DNA of 64,000 nt. It comes from Alphaproteobacteria bacterium. GTDB taxonomy: Bacteria > Pseudomonadota > Alphaproteobacteria > Micropepsales > Micropepsaceae. The stretch covers positions 62,001-126,000 of the forward strand of contig JADHVO010000005.1 in NCBI GenBank assembly GCA_016783965.1, in the 5' to 3' direction. Positions 7,894 to 17,345 of this stretch are shown here, piece by piece; the stretch's first letter is position 1; the number at the start of each line of letters is the position of its first letter. The notes under the pieces were generated by a model. That model did not search any database, had not been told where the DNA came from, and worked only from the letters and a program-made list of their open reading frames with translations. The translations under genes were made by a program, and so were the position numbers.

Positions 7894-9257
7894 AGTTCTG
7901 GCCGCGCACCCTCGGCGTCCAGCTCATCGTGGTAACCGCGGCGGCGGTGCTGCTGTCGAACCTCGCGGTCGCGCTTTATTTCCAACTCGGCAACGATCGG
8001 CTGAACGAGGCCAATTTCGTGGAACGCGCGATCGACCGCGCCGCGGCGACGTCGACAGTGTTGTCCGTCGTGCCGGCGCGGTCGCGCGATGACGCGGCGC
8101 GGAGCATGAACACGGTGGTCTGGTCGTTCCGCTTGCTGCGCGGCAAGCCGGCGATACCGGTGATGACGGACGAGGAGCAGAGACTTGCGACACGCCTGCG
8201 CAATGCGCTGCCGGACGAGAAAGCCGCGCAACCGCTCGCGGTAACCCACCTTTACAACGTGCTTCAACCGGACGCCGGCCGCATGAATCCGCGGCGGCTG
8301 CCGGTGACGGCGCTGCGCTTCCTGGTTCCGGTTGTGCGCGGGACGATGCTGGAGGCGATCTATTACCAGCCCCCGGCGCCAAGTTGGCCGACCGAAGTCA
8401 TGATCGCGGCGATCATGGCCATCATTATCGCGTCCGCCGCGGCCGCATACATCGCGCGCCGCGTGGCGCGGCCGCTCTCGGCGCTGGAACACGCGGCTGC
8501 GATCGCGGCGCGCGGCGGCTCGCCGCCGCATGTGCCTGAAGAGGGCCCGGACGACGTGCGCAACGCCGCCAGGGCTTTCAATGAGATGACGGCGCGCGTC
8601 ACGCGCACGCTGGAAAGCCAGCGGCAGCTCCTGTCGGCGGTCGGCCACGATCTGCGCACGCCGCTCACCGCGATGCGCATCAACCTGGAGTTCATCGAAG
8701 ACAAGGAGCTGCGCGAGCGGCTCGGCGAGAACTTGAACGAGTTGCAGGCGCTCACTGAGTCCGTGTTGTCGGCGGCGCGCGGGGCAGGCGGCGAGAGCAA
8801 GCGGAACATCGATCTCTCGGCGCTCGTCGAGAGCCTGTGCGCCGATCTCGACGATCTCGGCGAGCCGGTGACGTGGCACGCGCACAAGCCGGCGCCCCTC
8901 AAATGCCGGCCGGATGAGATTCGCCGGGCGGTGCGCAATCTGGTGGAGAATGCGGTCGCCTATGGCCGGCGGGCCGAGGTGCAGATCGAGGAGACGCCCG
9001 CGAGCTACGAGATCGTCGTCGAGGACGAAGGCCCGGGCATTCCGGAGGGCGAGCGGGATCACGTGTTCGAACCCTTCGTGCGCCTCGAGACGTCCCGCAA
9101 TACGGAAACCGGCGGCACCGGCCTCGGCCTCACGCTGGTGAAGGCGATCGCGCAGGGCCATGGCGGCGGGGTGACGCTCGAGAACCGGACCGAGGGTGGT
9201 CTGCGGGCGCGCCTCACGCTGCCGCGCGAAGAGATCACCGCGCTCGCGGCGCAGTAG
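7890..9257 (+). CDS. Membrane sensor histidine kinase
   Basis: A 455-residue kinase with a GGAG 5 bases before the ATG. Two membrane helices (about 11-31 and 168-187) bracket a periplasmic sensor of about 135 residues with no recognised fold. HAMP follows (about 188-240), then the dimerisation domain with phospho-acceptor His253 in SAVGHDLRTPLT. The ATPase domain has RNLVENAVAYG (N box), VEDEGPGIP (G1) and GGTGLGLTLVK (G2). EnvZ-like layout. It pairs with the overlapping OmpR-type regulator; its stop is 1 bp from the stop of the convergent xdhC-like gene. Confidence 0.92.
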   Translation: MKFWPRTLGVQLIVVTAAAVLLSNLAVALYFQLGNDRLNEANFVERAIDRAAATSTVLSVVPARSRDDAARSMNTVVWSFRLLRGKPAIPVMTDEEQRLATRLRNALPDEKAAQPLAVTHLYNVLQPDAGRMNPRRLPVTALRFLVPVVRGTMLEAIYYQPPAPSWPTEVMIAAIMAIIIASAAAAYIARRVARPLSALEHAAAIAARGGSPPHVPEEGPDDVRNAARAFNEMTARVTRTLESQRQLLSAVGHDLRTPLTAMRINLEFIEDKELRERLGENLNELQALTESVLSAARGAGGESKRNIDLSALVESLCADLDDLGEPVTWHAHKPAPLKCRPDEIRRAVRNLVENAVAYGRRAEVQIEETPASYEIVVEDEGPGIPEGERDHVFEPFVRLETSRNTETGGTGLGLTLVKAIAQGHGGGVTLENRTEGGLRARLTLPREEITALAAQ

Positions 9258-9258
9258 G

Positions 9259-9945
9259 TCAGGCTTTCACCTTCGCGCCGCGCAGCACCAGCGTCATTTC
9301 GGCGAGGATCGACACGGCGATTTCCGCCGGCGAACGCGCACCGATGTCGAGGCCCGCGGGGCCGTGCATGCGCGCGAGCACGTCCTCGCCGAAGCCTTCT
9401 TGCTTCATCCGAGCCTGCCGCGCAGCCTGGGTCTTCTTCGAGCCCAGCGTACCGATGTAGAAGCAGTCGGATTTCAGTGCGGCGACCAGGCCGGGATCGT
9501 CGATCTTGGGATCATGGCTCAGGAACACGATCGCGCTGCGCTTTCCGAGCGGCTGCTTCGCCAGCGCCTCGTCGGGATAATCGTGGCTGATGTCGGTGCC
9601 TGGGAATCGGGCTGCCGTCGCGAAGGCCGTGCGGGGATCGACAATGCGCACGGCATAACCGGCCTCCTGCGCCATTCGCACGAGAGGTTGGGCGATATGG
9701 ACCGCGCCGACGATCACCAATTCCAGCGGCGGGTTGAACACCGAGAGGAACCAGCTCCGGCCCTCGATCGCCGCGGGGCCGGAGGTGTCGGCACGCGCCG
9801 CACCAGCAGCGGCTTCACCGAGCGGAGACGCGTCGGCGCCCGGCTCAATCAGCACGTCTTCTCCGGTCGCAAGGTCGGTCGCGCGCACGATGGCCCGTCC
9901 TGCGTGCCGCGCGTTGTTGATGGCCTTGAGTGTTTCGATCTTCAC
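9259..9945 (-). CDS. XdhC-like C-terminal (Rossmann) domain protein
   Basis: A 228-residue protein matching the C-terminal NAD-binding-like domain of XdhC/CoxF-type chaperones. Residues 75-110 are the Rossmann start (LELVIVGAVHIAQPLVRMA, then VRIVDPR). FIGTLGS-type (YIGTLGSKKT) and GLDIGARSPAEIAVSILAE segments are diagnostic. XdhC proteins bind molybdenum cofactor and help sulfurate and insert it into xanthine-dehydrogenase-family enzymes. Here the usual N-terminal half is a separate gene immediately upstream (9963-10283), so the chaperone is split in two. Last gene of the cluster. Confidence 0.85.
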   Translation of the reverse strand: MKIETLKAINNARHAGRAIVRATDLATGEDVLIEPGADASPLGEAAAGAARADTSGPAAIEGRSWFLSVFNPPLELVIVGAVHIAQPLVRMAQEAGYAVRIVDPRTAFATAARFPGTDISHDYPDEALAKQPLGKRSAIVFLSHDPKIDDPGLVAALKSDCFYIGTLGSKKTQAARQARMKQEGFGEDVLARMHGPAGLDIGARSPAEIAVSILAEMTLVLRGAKVKA

Positions 9946-9962
9946 GCGTCACCCGCGGGATG

Positions 9963-10283
9963 TCAGTGCACCGGTTCGACGAATATCTCGACACGGCCGC
10001 CGCAGGCGAGACCGACGGACCAGGCGGTCTCGTCGCTGACGCCGAATTCGAGCGTGCGGACCTTGCCGTCGGCCATGGCGGCGATCGCTTCCTCGATCAC
10101 AGCGCCCTCGATGCATCCGCCGGACACCGAACCCACGAACGCGCCGTCGTCGCGCACCGCGATCTGGCTGCCCGCCTGACGCGGCGCCGAGCCCCAGGTC
10201 TTGATCACCGTGCCGAGCGCCACCTTGCGGCCGTCACCGAGCCACTGCGACGCGGTGTCGAGGACGTCAGTCTCCCCACTCAT
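9963..10283 (-). CDS. XdhC/CoxI N-terminal domain protein
   Basis: A 106-residue protein equal to the XdhC_CoxI N-terminal domain. The hallmark SVSGGCIEGAV (about 50-60) contains the conserved Cys, preceded by GSAPRQAGSQ. It partners the separate Rossmann-domain gene 17 bp downstream; the two halves are fused in E. coli-type XdhC. Its start overlaps the end of the FAD-subunit gene by 4 bp. Role: molybdenum cofactor handling for a hydroxylase of the xanthine/CO dehydrogenase family. Confidence 0.88.
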   Translation of the reverse strand: MSGETDVLDTASQWLGDGRKVALGTVIKTWGSAPRQAGSQIAVRDDGAFVGSVSGGCIEGAVIEEAIAAMADGKVRTLEFGVSDETAWSVGLACGGRVEIFVEPVH

Positions 10284-11080
10284 GCCGCTTCGGCGACGGC
10301 GCGCTTGGCCATCACCGTCACGAGGTGCGCGCGATACTCCGCCGAGCCGTGGATGTCTGAGTTCATGCCGTCAGCCCCGACCTTGATGTTCGCGACGGCG
10401 TCGGGCGTGAAGTTCTTCGCGAGCGCCGCTTCCATCTCCGGCACGCGGAAGACGCAGGGCGCCGCGCCGGTAACGGCCACGCGCACGCCGTTCTTCGTCC
10501 GGGCGGCGAACACGCCGACCATCGCGTAACGCGACGCCGGGTTGGGGAATTTCTTGTAGGCCGCCTTCTCCGGAATCGGGAAGGAGATTTCGGTGACGAT
10601 CTCGTTCTCCTCCAGCGCGGTCGAGAACATGCCGGTGAAGAAATCGTCCGCCGCGATGGACCGTCGGTTGGTTTTGACCGTGGCGCCGAGCGCGAGCACC
10701 GCCGACGGATAGTCGGCCGCCGGATCGTTGTTCGCGACAGAGCCGCCGATCGTGCCCTTGTGGCGCACTGCCGGATCGCCGATGAGCGAGGCGAGATGGG
10801 CCAGCGCCGGGATGGCCTTCGCGACGTCCGCGGAGGTCGCGACCTCCCAATGCGTCGTGGCGGCGCCGATCGCCACAGCGCCGTTCGCGACGCGGATGTA
10901 GTCGAGCTCCTTGATGCCGGAGATGTCGATCAGCTCTGGCGGATTGGCGAGGCGCATCTTCATCGCCGCGATCAGCGTCTGGCCGCCAGACAGAAGCTTC
11001 CCTTCTGGCGCGGCCTTCAGCATCGCTTCGGCTTCGGCAATGGATTTCGCGCGGCGATAGGTGAAGGGGTAGGTGATCAT
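10280..11080 (-). CDS. coxM: CoxM-like FAD-binding subunit of a molybdenum hydroxylase
   Basis: A 266-residue FAD-binding medium subunit as in CO dehydrogenase and xanthine dehydrogenase. The FAD motifs are visible: [13 protein letters not shown] (about 30-42) and [15 protein letters not shown] (about 112-126). It passes electrons from the 2Fe-2S subunit to an acceptor. The start is the ATG at 11080, which overlaps the stop of the coxS-like gene by 4 bp; a longer upstream frame is only a shadow of coxS. The name is a family name: without the large subunit the true substrate (CO, aldehyde, purine or other) is unknown. Confidence 0.88.
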   Translation of the reverse strand: MITYPFTYRRAKSIAEAEAMLKAAPEGKLLSGGQTLIAAMKMRLANPPELIDISGIKELDYIRVANGAVAIGAATTHWEVATSADVAKAIPALAHLASLIGDPAVRHKGTIGGSVANNDPAADYPSAVLALGATVKTNRRSIAADDFFTGMFSTALEENEIVTEISFPIPEKAAYKKFPNPASRYAMVGVFAARTKNGVRVAVTGAAPCVFRVPEMEAALAKNFTPDAVANIKVGADGMNSDIHGSAEYRAHLVTVMAKRAVAEAA

Positions 11081-11562
11081 GCCACCTTCTCCGCAGCGCC
11101 GGCGATGCGCTTGGACGCGTCCTCGATCGCCGAGACGATGTTCACGTAGCCGGTGCAGCGGCAGATGTTGCCTTCTAGCTCGTGCCGAATGGTCTCGCGG
11201 TCCATCACGCCCTTGCGGCGGATCATGTCGACAGCGGTCATGATCATGCCCGGCGTGCAGAAGCCGCACTGGAGCCCGTGGTTGTCGCGGAAAGCTTCCT
11301 GCACCGGATGCAGCTTGCCATCCTTTGCGAGGCCCTCGATGGTGGTAACCTTCGCGCCCTCCGCCTGCACGGCGAACATGGTGCACGACTTCACCGCCTT
11401 GCCGTTCACATGCACGACGCAGGCGCCGCACTGGCTGGTATCACAGCCGATATGCGTGCCGGTGAGGCGCATGTTCTCGCGCAGGAAATAAACAAGCAGC
11501 GTGCGGTCCTCGACATCGAGCGAGACCGGCTTCTCGTTCACCGTCATCGACACAACGGTCAT
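11077..11562 (-). CDS. coxS: CoxS-like 2Fe-2S subunit of a molybdenum hydroxylase
   Basis: A 161-residue small subunit with two [2Fe-2S] clusters. The plant-ferredoxin-type cluster uses Cys40, Cys45, Cys48 ([10 protein letters not shown]) and Cys60. The second, helical cluster uses Cys99/Cys102 (QCGFC) and Cys134/Cys136 (ICRCTGY). The start chosen is the ATG at 11562 with GGGGAT upstream; an ATG five codons later is also possible. It is first in the order small-medium-XdhC. No coxL-type catalytic subunit lies upstream, where a tautomerase gene and coxG are found instead. Confidence 0.9.
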   Translation of the reverse strand: MTVVSMTVNEKPVSLDVEDRTLLVYFLRENMRLTGTHIGCDTSQCGACVVHVNGKAVKSCTMFAVQAEGAKVTTIEGLAKDGKLHPVQEAFRDNHGLQCGFCTPGMIMTAVDMIRRKGVMDRETIRHELEGNICRCTGYVNIVSAIEDASKRIAGAAEKVA

Positions 11563-11660
11563 CCAAATCCCCGAATGAATAGCGAGCGCCAAGTGTCCGA
11601 CTACCGGCAACCTGCGTCAAGCGCGCTATAATCCTGCCGATTTGAGGGGAGATTGGCACC

Positions 11661-11975
11661 ATGCCGTTCGTGATCGCGCACATCGCCCGCGGCCGTCCGC
11701 TGGACAAGCGCCGCCGCCTGGCCGCCGCAATCACCGCCGCGGTGTCGGAAATCTTCGAGCTCGATCCGGCTCAGACCCAGGTGCTGATCCAGGAGCACGA
11801 CCGTGACAGTTGGGCGATCGGCGGCGAGCTGCTCAGTGAGCGGGTCACCACCAGGAAGAGCGATGATCTTCCCGATCTCGATTCGCTGTTCCGGAAGCTG
11901 CCCGAAAGGCCCACTGCGAAGGCGCCGGCTAAGAGCGCGCAAAAGCGAAAAGCAAAACCGCGATCACGGCGATGA
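11661..11975 (+). CDS. 4-oxalocrotonate tautomerase-family protein with basic tail
   Basis: A 104-residue protein with Pro directly after the start Met (MPFVIAHI), the catalytic N-terminal proline of the tautomerase superfamily. The helix KRRRLAAAITAAVSEIF and strand VLIQEHDRDSWAIGG fit the single beta-alpha-beta unit of about 62 residues. The last 25 residues (AKAPAKSAQKRKAKPRSRR) are an Ala/Lys/Arg tail not usual in the family. GAGGGGAGA lies before the ATG. Its final 47 bp overlap the convergent coxG gene, and the basic tail is encoded exactly there. Substrate unknown. Confidence 0.78.
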   Translation: MPFVIAHIARGRPLDKRRRLAAAITAAVSEIFELDPAQTQVLIQEHDRDSWAIGGELLSERVTTRKSDDLPDLDSLFRKLPERPTAKAPAKSAQKRKAKPRSRR

Positions 11976-12594
11976 GGCCCGCGACCCACACGAAGGGCGA
12001 AAGGCCGGTGCGCGCCATCGGCGCGCCGGGCGCAGCGGCGACGATCTCGGCCGTGGCATGCGGCTCACCGGTGACGCCGGCGGCAGCCAGGGGGGCGCTC
12101 GCGGCCATCACTTCCTCGGTCGTCGGATCGGGCGACAGGTCGGGCGCAGCCGGCGGCGGCGCCACTACCGCGCTGAAGCGCTTGAAGAAGTCATCGGCGA
12201 TCTGGCGCGCCGCGCCGTCGACGAGGCGCTGGCCGATCTGAGCCAGCTTGCCGCCGACCGTGGCCTTCGCAATATAGGTGAGAACGGTACTGTGGCCCTC
12301 AGGTGTTAGCGTCACGTCCGCGCCGCCTCTTGCGAAGCCTGCGACGCCGCCCTGGCCCTCGCCGGTCAGTTTCACGCTGTGCGGCTCGTTCATGTCGGAG
12401 AGGGCGATCTTGCCCCTGAAGGTGGCGCTCACAGGCCCGATCTTGATTCTTGCCGTAGCGACAAATTCGCTGGCCGAGGTGCGTTCAAGTGCTTCGCACC
12501 CGGGAATGCAGGCCTTGAGGACCTCCGGATCGTAAATTGCGTCCCAGACTTTTTGCGGCGGCGCGGCAATGACATAGCGCCCGGTGAAATCCAT
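11929..12594 (-). CDS. coxG: CoxG-like SRPBCC protein with C-terminal membrane anchor
   Basis: A 221-residue protein starting at the ATG at 12594 (MDFTGRYVI). The first 145 residues are the CoxG/SRPBCC fold (PPQKVWDAIYDPEVL, CIPGCE, VSATFRGKI). A Pro/Ala-rich linker (about 150-195) leads to one C-terminal membrane helix (FVWVAGLIAVIAVLLFAFA). In CO dehydrogenase operons CoxG tethers the enzyme to the membrane and is linked to quinone reduction. The gene is on the same strand as coxSM but separated from them by the opposite-strand tautomerase gene. Confidence 0.85.
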   Translation of the reverse strand: MDFTGRYVIAAPPQKVWDAIYDPEVLKACIPGCEALERTSASEFVATARIKIGPVSATFRGKIALSDMNEPHSVKLTGEGQGGVAGFARGGADVTLTPEGHSTVLTYIAKATVGGKLAQIGQRLVDGAARQIADDFFKRFSAVVAPPPAAPDLSPDPTTEEVMAASAPLAAAGVTGEPHATAEIVAAAPGAPMARTGLSPFVWVAGLIAVIAVLLFAFARS

Positions 12595-12697
12595 GTTTCG
12601 GTGTCTCCCAATCGGGACATGGTAACGCACGAATAAGCGGCGGTCTTTGACACCGCGTTGCAATCCAGATGGGACATTTTAGCGGTTTCAACTGGGG

Positions 12698-12714
12698 CCC
12701 CCTAAGTAAGGGGG
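12698..12714 (+). promoter_or_regulatory. Hairpin in leader of the cold-shock-domain gene
   Basis: CCCCCT (12698-12703) pairs with AGGGGG (12709-12714) around a 5-base loop, about 80 bp before the start of the double cold-shock-domain gene. The 198-bp divergent gap (12595-12792) otherwise holds no gene. Cold-shock mRNAs often have structured leaders, but whether this hairpin is transcribed is not known. Confidence 0.3.
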
Positions 12715-12792
12715 TAGTCGCCAATCGGGGCCGCATGACAGGCTCCGGTTGTATGCGGAGCGTAACACCCGCGCGTTTACAGGGGCATTAGT

Positions 12793-13326
12793 ATGGGTTT
12801 GGCAACGGCAATCGGGGTACCGGACGGACCTCCGCTTGAAGTGGTCGGGCAGATCAAGTGGTTCGATCTCCATAAGGGCTACGGTTTCATCACGCCTTTC
12901 AGTGGCATCAGCGGAGACATTCTCCTGCATCAGACTTGCGTGCGGCAATCGGGCTTTCGCGCCGCGTATGAAGGTGCTCATGTCGTCTGCGAGGCGGTTC
13001 AGGGCCCGCGCGGGTTCCTGGCGCGCCGTCTCCTTTCGCTCGACAACTCCACGGCCCAGGTCGTGCCGCCACCCAGCGACAAGCTCCTGCGTTACACCGC
13101 CGAGCCCGTGGGCGAGTCGTTCGAGGCCACGGTGAAGTGGTTCAACCGCGGCAAAGGCTACGGCTTCGTGTCGCGCGGGCCGAACACACCGGATGTTTTC
13201 GTACACATGGAGACACTGCGGCGGTTTGGGATCCGGGAGCTGCGCCAGGGGCAACGCGTGCGCATTCGGACAGGCGAAGGGCCCAAAGGCGAACTTGCAG
13301 CCGAGGTCGGGCTCATCGATCCTTAG
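12793..13326 (+). CDS. Double cold-shock-domain nucleic-acid-binding protein
   Basis: A 177-residue protein with two cold-shock domains. Domain 1 (about 17-85) has the RNA-binding motifs KGYGFI and DILLH. Domain 2 (about 109-175) has [13 protein letters not shown] and DVFVH. A 20-residue linker joins them. Two-domain Csp proteins of this size are typical of alphaproteobacteria (Caulobacter CspC/CspD type) and act as RNA chaperones in cold or stationary phase. The first 16 residues are an unstructured extension. GGGGC lies about 8 bases before the ATG. Confidence 0.9.
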   Translation: MGLATAIGVPDGPPLEVVGQIKWFDLHKGYGFITPFSGISGDILLHQTCVRQSGFRAAYEGAHVVCEAVQGPRGFLARRLLSLDNSTAQVVPPPSDKLLRYTAEPVGESFEATVKWFNRGKGYGFVSRGPNTPDVFVHMETLRRFGIRELRQGQRVRIRTGEGPKGELAAEVGLIDP

Positions 13327-13352
13327 GATCGAAACCTGAGCGAAGAGTCCCC

Positions 13353-14291
13353 ATGACCGATGTCGCGGCGCGTTTCCGCGCGTTCAAGGCCGAGGCCCCG
13401 CACTGGGCCGCCCTGCTGGCGCAGGTGCCGGCTCGTCACATCATGCGCCACGACACGGCGCACCCCGCCTTTCACGGCTGCATAGACTGGCATTCCGCCT
13501 GCCACGCGGCCTGGTCGCTGCTGGCCTATGAAGGGCTGACCGGCGATGCGCAATACGCCGGAATCGTCGACAGCGTTCTGATGCCGGCGAAGCTGGCGCT
13601 GGAAGCGGCCGATCTGGCTGCGCGCCCCCAATTTGAGATGCCATATGGGCGTGCCTGGTTCCTGCGACTCGCGCTCGAGGATCGCCTCGTGACGGGGTCG
13701 ACGCGGCTGACATTTTTCGCGCGTGACATCGCCGCTTCGCTGACCGCCAATTATCGCAACCGTCTCACCGATCCGTTCGCGCGCGAGTATGCGAATCCGA
13801 GCTGGGCGCTGATCAACCTGCTCGACTACGCCGAGGTCGAGAACCGCCCGGATCTGATGGAGATCGTGCGCGACGGCGCGCAACGGCTTGCGCCTTCCTT
13901 GGACCGGCTGCCCAGCGAGGCCGACGAAGAATCGTGGCCCGACTTCATGGCGGTGACGCCGATGTTCTGCGAGCTGCTGGTGCGTACCGGAGTCGTCGAG
14001 ACGCCGACCGTCATGGACAAGGCCGGTGCACGCCTGAAGGCGCTGCGGCCGATCGCCGAACCGAAGAAGGCGCATCACTACGCGCTCAATTTCAGCCGCG
14101 GCTGGGCGTTTCTCGCACTCGCGAAGGCCGCCGGCGACGAGGCGCTGTTGGTGTCTGCGCTTAACCACATCGAGATGAATTTGAGCCATCCGAGCTGGTG
14201 GCGTGGCGATTACCGCGCGGTTTCCCACTGGGTCCCCCAATTCGGCCTCTTTGCACTTCAGCGCGCGATGCGGCAGGATTTCCCAAAATAA
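13353..14291 (+). CDS. DUF2891 family protein
   Basis: A 312-residue soluble protein. HPAFHGCIDWHSACHAAW (about 38-55) and the end motif HPSWWRGDYRAVSHWVPQF are the hallmarks of DUF2891. The alpha-helical pattern and conserved His/Trp clusters resemble alpha/alpha-barrel carbohydrate enzymes, but no function is known to me. The ATG at 13353 is chosen because upstream in-frame codons lie inside the cold-shock gene. It starts 26 bp after that gene and 26 bp before a DUF192 gene on the same strand. Confidence 0.8.
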   Translation: MTDVAARFRAFKAEAPHWAALLAQVPARHIMRHDTAHPAFHGCIDWHSACHAAWSLLAYEGLTGDAQYAGIVDSVLMPAKLALEAADLAARPQFEMPYGRAWFLRLALEDRLVTGSTRLTFFARDIAASLTANYRNRLTDPFAREYANPSWALINLLDYAEVENRPDLMEIVRDGAQRLAPSLDRLPSEADEESWPDFMAVTPMFCELLVRTGVVETPTVMDKAGARLKALRPIAEPKKAHHYALNFSRGWAFLALAKAAGDEALLVSALNHIEMNLSHPSWWRGDYRAVSHWVPQFGLFALQRAMRQDFPK

Positions 14292-14317
14292 GAACTTCAC
14301 ATGCTCGGGGACCGGAA

Positions 14318-14818
14318 ATGCGTCAGGCAGCTATTGGGCTGATTGCGTCGTTATTCCTTGCATCCTGTGTGTCGGTCGACGCGCCGCGGATGGCGCTTCC
14401 GACCGAAACGATCTCCGTCCAGACGGCGGCCGGACCGCACGCCTTCCAGGTGGAGATCGCGGCGGATCGCGAAACGCAGGCGCGCGGGCTGATGTACCGC
14501 CGCGAGATGGCGCCAGACGCCGGGATGCTTTTCGACCTGCATCAGAGCGAGCAGATAAGCTTCTGGATGAAGAACACCTACCTGCCTCTGGACATGGTGT
14601 TCATCCGGGCCGACGGGACGGTTTCGTCCGTGGAGCCGAATGCGATTCCTTTGTCGACGGCCTCGATCCCCTCGCAGGAGCCGGTGCGGGCGGTGCTGGA
14701 GATCAACGGCGGCCGCGCCCACCAGCTCGGCATCGAGCCGGGCGACCGCGTGCTTTCCGCGATTTTCAACAGCCAGACCGCGGCCAATACGGGCGGCAGC
14801 CGGACCGCTGCGCGCTGA
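14318..14818 (+). CDS. DUF192 family lipoprotein
   Basis: A 166-residue protein starting at the ATG at 14318 after a GGGGACCGG. The N-terminus is a lipoprotein signal with lipobox LASC (Cys about 18). The DUF192 body is clear: ADRETQARGLMYRREM, GMLF, FWMKNTYLPLDMVFI and VLEINGG. DUF192 proteins are small beta-barrels of unknown biochemical role, often periplasmic. Probably co-transcribed with the preceding DUF2891 gene (26-bp gap). Confidence 0.85.
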   Translation: MRQAAIGLIASLFLASCVSVDAPRMALPTETISVQTAAGPHAFQVEIAADRETQARGLMYRREMAPDAGMLFDLHQSEQISFWMKNTYLPLDMVFIRADGTVSSVEPNAIPLSTASIPSQEPVRAVLEINGGRAHQLGIEPGDRVLSAIFNSQTAANTGGSRTAAR

Positions 14819-14863
14819 ACTTGCTCCAAAAGGGCGATTCCGTTATTCCCGGCCCGTCCGGTC

Positions 14864-14940
14864 CGGGGCGTAGCTCAGCCTGGTAGAGCATTAGCTTTGG
14901 GAGCTAAGGGTCGCGAGTTCGAATCCCGCCGCCCCGACCA
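14864..14940 (+). tRNA. tRNA-Pro (anticodon UGG)
   Basis: 77 bases with a full cloverleaf and encoded CCA. The acceptor stem is CGGGGCG with CGCCCCG. The anticodon stem TTAGC/GCTAA holds loop TTTGGGA, giving anticodon TGG. The T loop GTTCGAATC is standard. Confidence 0.96.
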
Positions 14941-14970
14941 CCGGCCGCGATTTGAGGGACGAATTTCGCC

Positions 14971-15276
14971 ATGCGCGCGCGTATCTATCAGCCGGCCCGC
15001 AATGCCATGCAGTCCGGCAAGGCCCGGACCCATTGCTGGGTGCTGGAGTACGAGCCGGAAAGCCCCAAGGCGCCCGATCCGCTGATGGGCTGGACCTCGT
15101 CACGCGACATGCGCCAGCAGATCTCCATGGAGTTCGAGAGCCTCGACGAGGCCAAGGCCTTCGCCGAAGCCAACAGCATCCCGTTCCAGGTGTTCGAGCC
15201 GCACAAGCCGGCGCCGAAAGCCAAGAGCTACAGCGACAATTTCCGGGTCGACCGCAAGGTCCCCTGGTCGCACTGA
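14971..15276 (+). CDS. NDUFS4-type respiratory complex I accessory subunit
   Basis: A 101-residue protein starting MRARIYQPARNAMQSG, matching the ETC complex I subunit family (bacterial NDUFS4/18-kDa homologue). Further family segments are WVLEYEP, PLMGWTSSRDMRQQ, FESLDEAKAFAE and the Tyr/Asn/Phe-rich end YSDNFRVDRKVPWSH. It binds the peripheral arm of NADH:ubiquinone oxidoreductase on the cytoplasmic side. In bacteria this accessory subunit is characteristic of alphaproteobacteria, which supports the lineage call. It lies between two tRNA genes on the same strand. Confidence 0.93.
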   Translation: MRARIYQPARNAMQSGKARTHCWVLEYEPESPKAPDPLMGWTSSRDMRQQISMEFESLDEAKAFAEANSIPFQVFEPHKPAPKAKSYSDNFRVDRKVPWSH

Positions 15277-15333
15277 CGGGGCGGGCCGTCAAGGAACGGC
15301 CAAGCTGAATCGTGCTAGAACCCGGCGCGGTCA

Positions 15334-17017
<1,684 letters not shown>

Positions 17018-17054
17018 CGGCAAACGCAGGTCGGTCGCAAAATATTCTCCCGCC

Positions 17055-17082
17055 CGGCGGGAAACTTGTTTCGTTCCCGCCG
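17055..17082 (+). terminator. Hairpin after the sulfatase gene
   Basis: CGGCGGGAA (17055-17063) pairs perfectly with TTCCCGCCG (17074-17082) around a 10-base loop, starting 37 bp after the sulfatase stop. No T-run follows, so it is at best a weak intrinsic terminator or an mRNA 3' end stabiliser. Confidence 0.4.
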
Positions 17083-17115
17083 TTGCAATTCCGGGTGCAC
17101 GCCGTGGAGTGGATC

Positions 17116-17334
17116 GTGACACGTCTCACCAAGGTTCTGATTGCCGGTGCAACCGTGACGGTGGTGATGCCCGCGGCCGTTGGGGCGATGATGCTCAGCG
17201 GTCGCTCCGACGCGCCGGACGAGGCGCAGGTTCAGGCGGCGGTGTCACCGCCGTCCAAACCCGAACTTGGAACTCTGGGCCGCGCCACCGCCGTGGCCTG
17301 GCTCAGCGCCGGGCACGTGTCCGCGGTTCCCTGA
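17116..17334 (+). CDS. Small membrane or exported protein, hypothetical
   Basis: A possible 72-residue protein from the GTG at 17116, which has GGAG 6 bases upstream; a TTG at 17083 would add 11 residues. Residues 3-27 are basic then hydrophobic (TRLTKVLIAGATVTVVM), fitting a signal peptide or single membrane helix. The rest is low-complexity Ala/Ser/Pro. No family recognised. It ends 12 bp before the convergent enoyl-CoA hydratase stop. Without it the gap 17018-17345 holds only the hairpin listed above. Confidence 0.4.
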   Translation: MTRLTKVLIAGATVTVVMPAAVGAMMLSGRSDAPDEAQVQAAVSPPSKPELGTLGRATAVAWLSAGHVSAVP

Positions 17335-17345
17335 ACCGTCTGACG

